Below are positions 1 through 5,735 of a stretch of 8,360 nucleotides of DNA, piece by piece (within the stretch, counting starts at the first letter, position 1; every line of letters begins with the position of its first letter). A program made the translations under genes and the position numbers. This stretch comes from Streptomyces katrae (GTDB taxonomy: Bacteria > Actinomycetota > Actinomycetes > Streptomycetales > Streptomycetaceae). The notes under the pieces are model-generated. The model was given only the letters and a program-made list of their open reading frames with translations, was not told where the DNA came from and did not search any database. Location of the stretch: assembly GCF_000966975.1 (NCBI RefSeq), contig NZ_JZWV01000645.1:1-8360 (forward strand), in the 5' to 3' direction.

Positions 1-120
1 GGAGTCCACTGGGTCGACCGCGACCGACTCGGCCAATGGGCCCACGATGGCAAGGCCCTGCACGAACTGCTCGGACTGCCCTCCCGGCGCTCCCGCCTGC
101 CCTGGCGCCGATCGGCATGA
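1..120 (+). CDS. 3' end of an unidentified protein gene
   Basis: An open frame runs from the window edge to a TGA at 118-120 and encodes about 39 C-terminal residues beginning GVHWVDRDRLGQW and ending in an Arg/Pro-rich tail. I do not recognise the family. The mix of Trp, Asp, Arg and Leu and the GC-rich third positions look like real actinomycete coding sequence rather than a shadow frame. It points towards the integrase gene (convergent) and is separated from it by a strong hairpin. It could be a neighbouring chromosomal gene or part of the element; nothing in the window decides this. Confidence 0.5.
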   Translation, partial: GVHWVDRDRLGQWAHDGKALHELLGLPSRRSRLPWRRSA

Positions 121-144
121 GACGCAGAGCCTGACTCACCAACC

Positions 145-182
145 AGAACGGGTGGCACAGCATGAGCTGTGCCACCCGTTCT
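145..182. terminator. Perfect 17-bp hairpin, bidirectional terminator
   Basis: The left arm at 145-161 and right arm at 166-182 (core GAACGGGTGGCACAGC) are exact reverse complements around a 4-base ATGA loop. The hairpin lies between two convergent genes, and its last base overlaps the integrase stop codon. No long T-tract follows, as is usual for actinomycete terminators. Its place beside int also fits an attachment or recombination region, but no partner copy is in the window. Confidence 0.8.
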
Positions 183-1429
183 CAGTCAAGGGCAAAGTCG
201 TCTGGGACGTACTGAGGGGCCACACCGAGCAACGCATCGACTGCCGCGCGTCCCTTGCCGCCGGCCTCGGGCATGAAGTGGGCGTAGTGGTCGAGGGTGA
301 TGGTCGGGCTGGAGTGGCCGAGCCATCGGGCGAGGGTGACGACGGATTCACCCGCCTCGAGGATCACGGAGGCGTAGGTGTGCCGGAGTACGTGGAAGCC
401 GTCCTTGCGTGAGGCCTTCCAGCGCTGGCCCTTCTCCCTCAGGGGGATCACGTCGGCCTTCGCGAGGGCGGGTTTCCACACCTCGTCGTTGAAGATGTTG
501 GCGCGGATCGCGTTGCCGTAGGTCGTGGTCAGGACGAGCGGGAAGGAGCGCTTCTCCCGATCGGCTTCGGGGCCGCCCCAGGGCAACTCGACCTCGACGG
601 CGGGATGCTGCAGGAAGTGTGCGCGCAGCTCGGCCGCCACCGAAGGCGGCATGTCGACGACCCGGGTCTTCTCACCCTTCGGAAGGGTGAAGTACAGGCG
701 GCCGTACAGGAGCTGGACCTGTCGGCGGACGCGGATGAGGCCGCGCTCGAAGTCGATGTCCACCGGCGACAGCCCGAAGACCTCCCCCTGGCGCAGCCCG
801 CACCCGAGAGCGACGACGACGACGATCCGGTACCGCTGGTTGACGACGTCCCGCACCCGTTGCGCGGTCTCCAGCGGCCAAGCCTCCCGCTGGTCCTCCG
901 GGACCTTGGGCCAGCGCACCGACTTGGCGCGCATCGGGTTGCGGACCAGGCGCTTGTCGTCGATCGCCGTCTCGAAGACGTTCGAGAGGGTGGTCAGGAT
1001 CTGCCGGGCGTAGCGCGGTGCGCACTCGCCTTCGAGCGTGGCGATGTAGCCGCGCAGGACGGACGCCGTGACGTCCCGCAGCGCGACGTCACCGATGTGT
1101 GGGAGTACGTGGAGGCGCACTCGCTCGTCCACCCGCTTGACCGTGCCCGGTGCGCCCCGCACGCCCGCCTGCCAGTGGCGCGCGACGTAGTCGGCGACGG
1201 TGATGGAGCCGTCGCGCGGGTCGACGAACTCGCCCCGCTCACTGTCGGTGCCGGCTCGGCGGAGCCATGCCTTGGCGTCCTCCAGGGTGTCGAACGACAT
1301 TCCCCGGACGCCCGGGATGCCCGCGACCCGGTACCGGCTGCCCCTGCCGTACCGGGCGGTGCGCTCGCGCTTGCCGGTGACGGGGTCCTTCTTCTAGTTG
1401 ATCCAGCGGTCTTCGACGTAGCCGGCCAA
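182..1429 (-). CDS. int: Tyrosine recombinase/integrase, in-frame TAG at codon 12
   Basis: This is a phage/AICE-type site-specific integrase. From ATG at 1300 an uninterrupted 372-residue protein is readable, with a core-binding region at about 31-115 and the full catalytic set: Arg170 (CGLRQGE), Lys in the LPKGEKTR hairpin, His303-x-x-Arg306 (HVLRHTY), His329 (LGHS) and nucleophile Tyr339 (LDHYAH). Upstream the same frame still codes for the usual N-terminus of this family. It starts at TTG 1429 behind an AAGGA box five bases away, reads LAGYVEDRWIN, meets TAG at 1394-1396, then continues KKDPVTGKRERTARYGRG into the known ORF. The native gene therefore had 416 codons, and the amber codon separates the first 11 from the rest. 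Restart at ATG 1300 would lose 43 residues of the N-terminal DNA-binding arm. Either a pseudogene, a truncated enzyme or a readthrough gene. The family call is very secure; activity is not. Confidence 0.9.
1394..1396 (-). other. In-frame amber codon inside the integrase gene
   Basis: Plus-strand CTA is TAG on the coding strand. It follows RWIN and precedes KKDPVTGK. Residues on both sides match the integrase N-terminal pattern, so this is a nonsense codon within the gene rather than an upstream boundary. A single change from AAG (Lys) or CAG (Gln) would explain it. Confidence 0.7.
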
Positions 1430-1473
1430 GTCTTTCCTTGCGCTAGGGGTTCGGGACGGTCGGCCGGAAGCCG

Positions 1474-1791
1474 TCAGACGGTTGCCGAGTAGGCGGCGCG
1501 CCGCTGCGGTGCGGCGCTCACGGGGTTGAGGTCGGGGTTGGAGCGGGAGTCCGCCTGCTCCTGCGCACGTATCCAGGCGTCGAGCGCGTCGACCCTGTAC
1601 GTCACCCGCCCGCGGGCGCCCATCCGGAAACTGGGCGGACCCTGCCGCCGGTGACGCCAGACGTAAAGCGTCTTGGGTGAAATGCCGAGATACGCGGCCG
1701 TGTCCTGGACCCCGACAAATGCACGGCCGACGGTGGAACGGTGACGAAATTCAGGGGAACCGACAGAGGAAATCGGATCGACGACAGACAA
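1474..1791 (-). CDS. xis: Excisionase-like helix-turn-helix protein
   Basis: This small DNA-binding protein has a MerR/excisionase-type winged HTH at about residues 27-76: VQDTAAYLGISPKTLYVWRH, then a wing with RMGARGRVTYRVDALDAWI. In related elements such a protein sits just upstream of int, is co-transcribed with it and directs excision. Here the stop is 45 bases before the int TTG. I chose TTG 1791 as start because AAGGAA (plus 1798-1803) lies six bases upstream, giving 105 residues. A GTG at 1836 would add 15 residues without a visible ribosome site. The C-terminal 25 residues after the HTH are low-complexity. A MerR-like regulator of int is the alternative reading. Confidence 0.75.
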   Translation of the reverse strand: MSVVDPISSVGSPEFRHRSTVGRAFVGVQDTAAYLGISPKTLYVWRHRRQGPPSFRMGARGRVTYRVDALDAWIRAQEQADSRSNPDLNPVSAAPQRRAAYSATV

Positions 1792-1879
1792 GCGAAGTTC
1801 CTTACGAAGGGGGCGGGGAAATAGACCACTGGCCACGCACAGGCGCAGCGGCCGCCAGGGACCACCAATGGTGCGGAGA

Positions 1880-1904
1880 ATCCCCGATTTCGGAAACCGG
1901 GGAT
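1880..1904. terminator. Hairpin after the XRE gene
   Basis: ATCCCCGATTTC at 1880-1891 and GAAACCGGGGAT at 1893-1904 pair with one mismatch, leaving a seven-base-pair GC-rich base. It begins seven bases past the stop of the minus-strand XRE gene and precedes xis, so it probably ends or attenuates the XRE transcript. It also contains one copy of the CGATTTCG motif found in the control region, so an operator role is possible. Confidence 0.5.
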
Positions 1905-1910
1905 CGTCGG

Positions 1911-2195
1911 CTATATTCCGCCCACCCTCAGCGACTCGGGGCGGCTCGACGCAGCAGCGAGAAGCGCGTGTGGCGGCGCTCCGAGGGCTGCGGCGATGGC
2001 GACGAAGTCGTCGATGTCGCAGCGGCGTACCGTGCGTTCGATCCGGGAGAGCGCGGTGAAGGTCATGGGGCGGCCGAGTGCGGTGACCCGGGCGGCGAGC
2101 TGGCGCTGGGAGTAACCACGGGCCACGCGGGTGCGTTCGATGGCCTGGGCGGCGGCGCGTCCAGCGGGTCCGATTCCAAGAAGGCGTGGCGGCAT
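1911..2195 (-). CDS. XRE-family helix-turn-helix repressor
   Basis: This 94-residue Cro/CI-type regulator has one HTH_XRE domain at about residues 15-75: RAAAQAIERTRVARGYSQRQ for helices 1-2, then FTALSRIERTVRR around the recognition helix, then DDFVAIAAALG as the closing helices. It has no dimerisation or peptidase domain. It ends in TAG at 1911-1913. I chose ATG 2195 because the domain starts right after it; a GTG at 2270 in the same frame would add 25 residues but has no ribosome site. Upstream of ATG 2195 there is also no clear ribosome site, and TACAAC lies eight bases before it, so a leaderless mRNA is possible. Transcribed away from rep, it is the natural candidate for controlling replication and excision. 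Confidence 0.75.
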   Translation of the reverse strand: MPPRLLGIGPAGRAAAQAIERTRVARGYSQRQLAARVTALGRPMTFTALSRIERTVRRCDIDDFVAIAAALGAPPHALLAAASSRPESLRVGGI

Positions 2196-2442
2196 TGGTG
2201 TGTTGTAGCTTGCCCGCCGGAGGCTACGGAAGGCATTCCCCGTCTGCTGTGAGCGATCCCGGACCGACACCGAATATCGCGGGCGATTTCGCCGACCGGG
2301 GTTTCGGGTTTACGGTCGTGCGACCGGAAAACCTTTCACGGCCGCTTGAGCCAGGTCTGGACTTCTGGACCCGGGGTGTGGCTGTGTTGTCCACGCACCC
2401 CGGCCCCGCCGGATTCCATGCCCCGATTTCGAAAGGCGGTCG
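2196..2442. promoter_or_regulatory. Divergent control region between XRE and rep
   Basis: These 247 bases separate the minus-strand regulator from the plus-strand replication genes and hold no convincing gene. Visible signals: a possible -10 for XRE (minus-strand TACAAC at about 2204-2209), an inverted repeat CGGTCG-TG-CGACCG at 2313-2326, and two copies of CGATTTCG at 2284-2291 and 2424-2431, with a third copy beyond the XRE gene at 1885-1892. The stretch is richer in A and T than its neighbours. AAAGG at 2432-2436 is the probable ribosome site of rep. Promoter positions are inferred from layout; no strong consensus -35/-10 pair is visible for rep. Confidence 0.45.
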
Positions 2443-2807
2443 ATCTCCATCGCCCGTATCCGCACCATCAAGCCCGAGGCCTTCGCCTCCGAGTCCCTGG
2501 CGGCCGTGTCACTGAGCGCCGAGCGGACCTTCTTCGGCCTGCTCACCCAAGCCGACGACAAGGGCCGCATCCGCGACCAGTCCGCCGTCATCGCCGGACA
2601 GTTGTGGTCGCTGCGCCGCGAACACGGTCCGGTCGAAGTCGAGGACGATCTGACACAGCTCGACGCGGCCGGCCTGATCTGCCGCCACGAGGGCGAGGAC
2701 GGAAGGCAGTACCTGCACGTCGTCGCCTTCGCCCTCCACCAGAAGATCAACCGCCCCAGCATCAGCAGGATCCCGTCCTGCCCGCACCACGACCTCGGCG
2801 TCCCGCG

Positions 2808-2980
2808 TGAGCCCTCACCGCCGGTACACGGATCCGTCACGGAGGCCTCCGTAACGGATCAGACGGCAGGCAGGGAGCCCGCCATGAGCAGGGAATCCGC
2901 AGGTCAAGGGCAGTTCAATGAGCCCTCACAGCCGGTTGAGGGAGGGCTCACTGAGCCTGACGTAAGCCCTCAGCGTCCGG
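2808..2980 (+). repeat. Iteron-like repeat cluster, candidate replication origin
   Basis: An 18-bp direct repeat, TGAGCCCTCACCGCCGGT, at 2808-2825 recurs at 2919-2936 with one change. A degenerate copy, TAAGCCCTCAGCGTCCGG, lies at 2963-2980. The core is also inverted at 2942-2950, giving a perfect 9-bp hairpin (2919-2927 with 2942-2950, 14-base loop). All copies sit in the poorly conserved linker of the initiator gene. Plasmid and AICE origins are often inside or next to the initiator gene, which makes an initiator-binding site a reasonable inference. Confidence 0.5.
2831..2860. repeat. 30-bp near-perfect palindrome in rep
   Basis: Left half GATCCGTCACGGAGG and right half CCTCCGTAACGGATC are complementary apart from one position in each arm. 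The palindrome is itself made of two small palindromes, TCCGTnACGGA, at 2833-2843 and 2848-2858. It sits between the two main 18-bp repeats. It may form a cruciform or bind a dimeric protein at an origin. Confidence 0.6.
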
Positions 2981-3020
2981 ATCTAGGACCTAGGAACAGG
3001 AATCTAAGAACTACTCCGTT

Positions 3021-3038
3021 GGGGGCGCGAGCGCCCCC
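3021..3038 (+). repeat. GC-only hairpin at the rep frame switch
   Basis: GGGGGCGC and GCGCCCCC are exact inverted arms around GA, so a stem of seven pairs with a CGAG tetraloop is likely. It lies where the coding frame of rep changes and just before the TAG at 3045. It could favour polymerase slippage, stimulate ribosomal frameshifting, or be part of the neighbouring repeat cluster. Confidence 0.5.
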
Positions 3039-3337
3039 GCGCCCTAGACCGTCTCGGCGAAGGACCTCATCACCGAGTACGCCGCAGCGTGCGAGCACCG
3101 CCCTCCCTCCACCGTGCTCGGCCAACTCGGGCAGGAGACCAGAAAGCTCCTCGACGAGGGCATCGCCCCTGCCCAGGTACGAGCCGGTCTCGACCGCCAC
3201 CGTGCCAAGGGCCTCCACCCGAAGACCCTGCCCAGCCTCGTGCACGAGGTCATGAACGCGGGTGCCTCCACGCCCACTGCCGCCCACCGCCCCTGGACCA
3301 ACCCCACCGACGTCGCCGCCGCCTATGGAGGTGCCCT

Positions 3338-4036
3338 CTGACCACCACCACTCTCCCGCAGCCCGCCGACCACAGCGTCCGGGCCATGGCAGACATCCTG
3401 CTCCGCCGGGGCATGGACCCGTCCGTCGTGGACTCGAAAGAACCGTAGCCCGCGCCCCAACCGGTCACCTCCCTGCAACTGGCCGACGCCCGCCTCCCCC
3501 CGCGCTGCAGGCAGTCCCTCGCCGATCACCCCCAGGTCGCCAACTGGGTGGACGAGATCGCCCGTGCCGGGCGCCCGGGCCCGTCCGGCACACGAGGCAT
3601 CGCAGAGGGCCCGTCGCTGCTGATCGTCGGCCCCACCGGCACCGGCAAGACCCACCAGGCCTACGGCGCCGTCCGCAGCCTGCTCGCGGCCGGCGTCCGC
3701 CTGCGCTGGGAGGCCGTCACCGCCGCCGACCTGTACGCCCGCCTGAGGCCGCGCCCAGGACTCGACGCGGAACGTGAACTGCACACCCTGACCCGCTGCC
3801 CGCTGCTGGTCCTGGAGGACCTCGGCGCCGCCAAGGGCAGCGAGTGGACGGAGGAGCTGACCTACCGGCTGATCAACCACCGGTACGAATACCTGCGCCC
3901 CACCCTGCTCACGACCAACCTCGCCATCGACGATCTCCGCACCGCCCTCGGTGACCGCGTCGCCTCCCGCCTCTCCGAGATGACCCACCGGGTCATCCTC
4001 GGCGGGCCCGACCGCCGCCGCACCCCCGCTGCTTGA
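3338..4036 (+). CDS. DnaC/IstB-like AAA+ ATPase, in-frame TAG at codon 37
   Basis: This is a probable helicase-loader-type ATPase. From CTG 3338 the frame reads 232 residues, with Walker A GPTGTGKT at 98-105, Walker B LLVLEDLGAAKG with Asp161, a sensor-1-like LLTTNLA, and Arg-rich DRVASRLSEMTHRV near the end. The CTG start has GGAGG at 3327-3331 with a six-base spacer and overlaps the rep stop as CTGA, the arrangement usually seen as ATGA, so translation is probably coupled. A TAG at 3446-3448 (after DSKEP) interrupts the frame, but the sequence continues with the family-like PAPQPVTSLQLADARLP. Reinitiation at GTG 3548 would keep the whole ATPase core and lose the N-terminal 70 residues that would contact the initiator or helicase. 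IstB of insertion sequences is the alternative, unlikely beside a rep gene. Confidence 0.8.
3446..3448 (+). other. In-frame amber codon inside the ATPase gene
   Basis: TAG lies between codons for DSKEP and PAPQPVTSLQ, all in the frame that contains the Walker motifs. Coding character does not change across it. A change from CAG would account for it. Confidence 0.65.
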
Positions 4037-4066
4037 ACGCGCCCACCCCTTTGGAGCACCACCCTC

Positions 4067-4930
4067 TTGACCACCACGTCCCACCGCACGCAGGCGGCCG
4101 AGCGGTACGCCCTCGCCGTCGCAGGCTGCGTCATCATCGCTCTCACCGCCGCTGGATTCTGGCTCTCCTACGCCCACCTCGCCGAGGTCGCAGGGCTGCA
4201 CGGCCTCGGGACTTCCCCCGCCCGTCAGTGGGCATGGCCCGCCACGCTCGATGCCTTCATCGTCGCCGGCGAAGTGCTCATGCTCCGCGCCAGCCTCCGC
4301 CGGGAATCCGACGGGTGGGCGATCGCCCTCACCGCTGCTGGATCGCTGGGCTCGATCGCCCTGAACGTCGCCGGCGTCAGCAGGTCCGACGGCGTCCCGG
4401 CCTCGGCGCTCGACTACGTCGTCGCCGCTGTCCCACCAGCAGCCGCGCTCTTCGCCTTCGGCGTCCTCATGCGGCAGATCCACCGCCACGTCGCCGCCGA
4501 GGAGTCCCGCCACAGTCGTCGTCCGGTAGGGGAACCCTCAGCGCATCCCGCGAACCTGGACCGTCCCCGCGGGCACTCCGCCACACCGCAGCTCCCGGAC
4601 CCGGAATGGCACTCGGGCCACGAGGGTGACCGCCCCACTCCGGCTGGCGCCATACGGGGCGCATCAGTCAATGTGGCGGAAGAGACCGATCAAGTGGCGG
4701 AAGCCTGCGTCCCGCCGAAGAAGCGCACCGGTCGCAAGCCCGCCGCCACCGACGACGAACTCCTCGACATTGCCCGCACCGCCCCGCTCGGACTCAAAGG
4801 ACGCGCGTCAAGCCGCCACATCGAGACGGCTGTCCGTGCACGCGGCCTGCCTATCGGCAGGGACCGCCGGAACAAGATCACCCGGCAGGTCCAGGCCGAA
4901 CTCGACAGCGGCCAAGCGAACGCCGCGTAG
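4067..4930 (+). CDS. DUF2637 four-helix membrane protein
   Basis: The 287-residue protein has four predicted membrane segments at about 13-37, 56-77, 84-104 and 114-137, the arrangement of the DUF2637 family often found on actinomycete plasmids, AICEs and phages. A charged cytoplasmic region follows, and the last 70 residues ([16 protein letters not shown] through [17 protein letters not shown]) resemble a small winged-helix DNA-binding domain. Such proteins are thought to help conjugative spread or to tether plasmid DNA to the membrane; the function is not established. Start is TTG 4067 with GGAG at 4053-4056, ten bases away, and 30 bases after the ATPase stop. It ends in TAG, and the frame is fully intact. 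Confidence 0.8.
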   Translation: MTTTSHRTQAAERYALAVAGCVIIALTAAGFWLSYAHLAEVAGLHGLGTSPARQWAWPATLDAFIVAGEVLMLRASLRRESDGWAIALTAAGSLGSIALNVAGVSRSDGVPASALDYVVAAVPPAAALFAFGVLMRQIHRHVAAEESRHSRRPVGEPSAHPANLDRPRGHSATPQLPDPEWHSGHEGDRPTPAGAIRGASVNVAEETDQVAEACVPPKKRTGRKPAATDDELLDIARTAPLGLKGRASSRHIETAVRARGLPIGRDRRNKITRQVQAELDSGQANAA

Positions 4931-5045
4931 GCCCGCCCGAAGGTCACGCTGCCCCCGCGCATCCATCGCGGAGCAAGGTGGCGTTCGTACGCCCCATCCC
5001 CGCAGCACCGAAGCCGTTCCAGCCCGACCAACAGGAGGCACCCTC

Positions 5046-5696
5046 TTGCACGACGACCCCACTGCCGCAAATGCCCACGAACATCGACAGGCGGCTCCTA
5101 CCCAAGCCCGAGACGGAGCAAGTTATCCCTTTGGACACTCCACCATAGGCGGAGTGTCCAAAGAGCTCTCCGCCCCAAGGGGACGGAGCCTCGTCCGGCG
5201 CCGGGGGACGCCTGACGAGGAGGCTGCGACCGCAGGGCGGGCGCAGCCGGGAGAAGATCAACAGCCTCCGCGCGAAGCCCCGAATACCTCCGCTACCCCT
5301 CCAGAGCCCCATACAAGACGCCGCACCCACAAGCACAGCCGGCGCTCCAAAGTGTGCAGCGTCCGTATGGACGACGACGAACACGCGCTCGTCGCGACCG
5401 CCGCCAAAGCTGTCGGCGTGACCGTCGCCGGCTTCTTCGCCAAAGCCGCCCTCAAGGAGGCCCACGACCCTCACACCAGCGCCGCGGCCATCGCCGGGCG
5501 TCGCGAGACCGTCATCAAGTTGTTCACCGCCCGCAGGCACCTCGCCCAGATCGGCAACAACCTGAACCAGCTGACCCGCGCCGTCAACTCCGGTGGCCGA
5601 CCGACCGACATCCAACTCGACGCCGTACTCGACTCGGTCCGCCGGGCCTCCGCGCGCGTCCAGGACGCCACCGACCAGCTCCTCGAAGACGGCTAA
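5046..5696 (+). CDS. mobC: MobC-like mobilization (relaxosome) protein
   Basis: The 216-residue protein has an Arg/Pro-rich, low-complexity N-terminus to about residue 95, then a ribbon-helix-helix-like segment ([20 protein letters not shown]) and a MobC-type region at about 150-190 with the characteristic [17 protein letters not shown]. MobC proteins bind oriT beside the relaxase and help open the strand. I chose TTG 5046 because a full AGGAGG at 5033-5038 lies seven bases upstream; the frame is open far upstream but reads there as a shadow of DUF2637. A relaxase gene normally follows or overlaps the end. Here the IS starts right after the TAA, and no relaxase is in the window. Inverted repeats in the N-terminal coding part may be oriT. 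Confidence 0.8.
   Translation: MHDDPTAANAHEHRQAAPTQARDGASYPFGHSTIGGVSKELSAPRGRSLVRRRGTPDEEAATAGRAQPGEDQQPPREAPNTSATPPEPHTRRRTHKHSRRSKVCSVRMDDDEHALVATAAKAVGVTVAGFFAKAALKEAHDPHTSAAAIAGRRETVIKLFTARRHLAQIGNNLNQLTRAVNSGGRPTDIQLDAVLDSVRRASARVQDATDQLLEDG
5129..5163. repeat. 13-bp perfect inverted repeat, candidate oriT
   Basis: CTTTGGACACTCC at 5129-5141 and GGAGTGTCCAAAG at 5151-5163 are exact reverse complements around a nine-base loop. The repeat lies in the low-complexity start of mobC and is less GC-rich than the DNA around it. Inverted repeats beside a nick site near mob genes are the hallmark of oriT. I cannot name the nick site or match it to a known oriT family. Confidence 0.5.
5189..5220. 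repeat. Second inverted repeat in mobC
   Basis: CCTCGTC at 5189-5195 pairs exactly with GACGAGG at 5214-5220, and the loop begins with the palindrome CGGCGCCG (5196-5203). A smaller CCCC-AA-GGGG hairpin sits just before it at about 5173-5182. Together with 5129-5163 these give three structures within 92 bases. Confidence 0.4.
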
Positions 5697-5735
5697 GAGA
5701 TCGTCTCAACTGGCTTGATCACTAGGCTGGTAGGC

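Larger units (their letters stand above)
2443..3341 (+). pseudogene. Winged-helix replication initiator, frame-disrupted
   Basis: The N-terminal part (about 110 residues, 2443-2790) is a phage/plasmid-type winged-helix initiator domain: ARIRTIKPEAFASESLAA, then SAERTFFGLLTQADDKGR, then DLTQLDAAGLICR and YLHVVAFALHQKINRP. A variable linker follows. The C-terminal domain (VSAKDLITEYAAACE through LGQLGQETRKLLDEG and GLHPKTLPSLVHEVMNA, ending in TGA at 3339-3341) lies in a different frame, one base back. In that frame TAG codons occur at 2991-2993 and 3045-3047, so the parts cannot be joined by simple translation. The usual initiator Met of the family falls on ATC at 2443, six bases after AAAGG; no in-frame ATG or GTG appears before GTG 2506, which lies inside the conserved domain. 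It would load the ATPase encoded next onto the origin. A sequencing error or programmed frameshift remains possible. Confidence 0.7.

Noticed and set aside
605..1492. 295-codon plus-strand frame opposite int
   Set aside because: Low-complexity Asp/Arg/Ala/Val shadow of the integrase, which has its full catalytic residues.
3323..4513. 396-codon open frame on the minus strand opposite the ATPase and DUF2637 genes
   Set aside because: Gly/Asp/Glu-rich composition typical of antisense frames in GC-rich DNA; the opposite strand carries Walker motifs and membrane segments.
4626..5045. Upstream extension of the mobC frame
   Set aside because: Overlaps the well-supported DUF2637 gene in another frame and shows no family features; TTG 5046 has a full AGGAGG.
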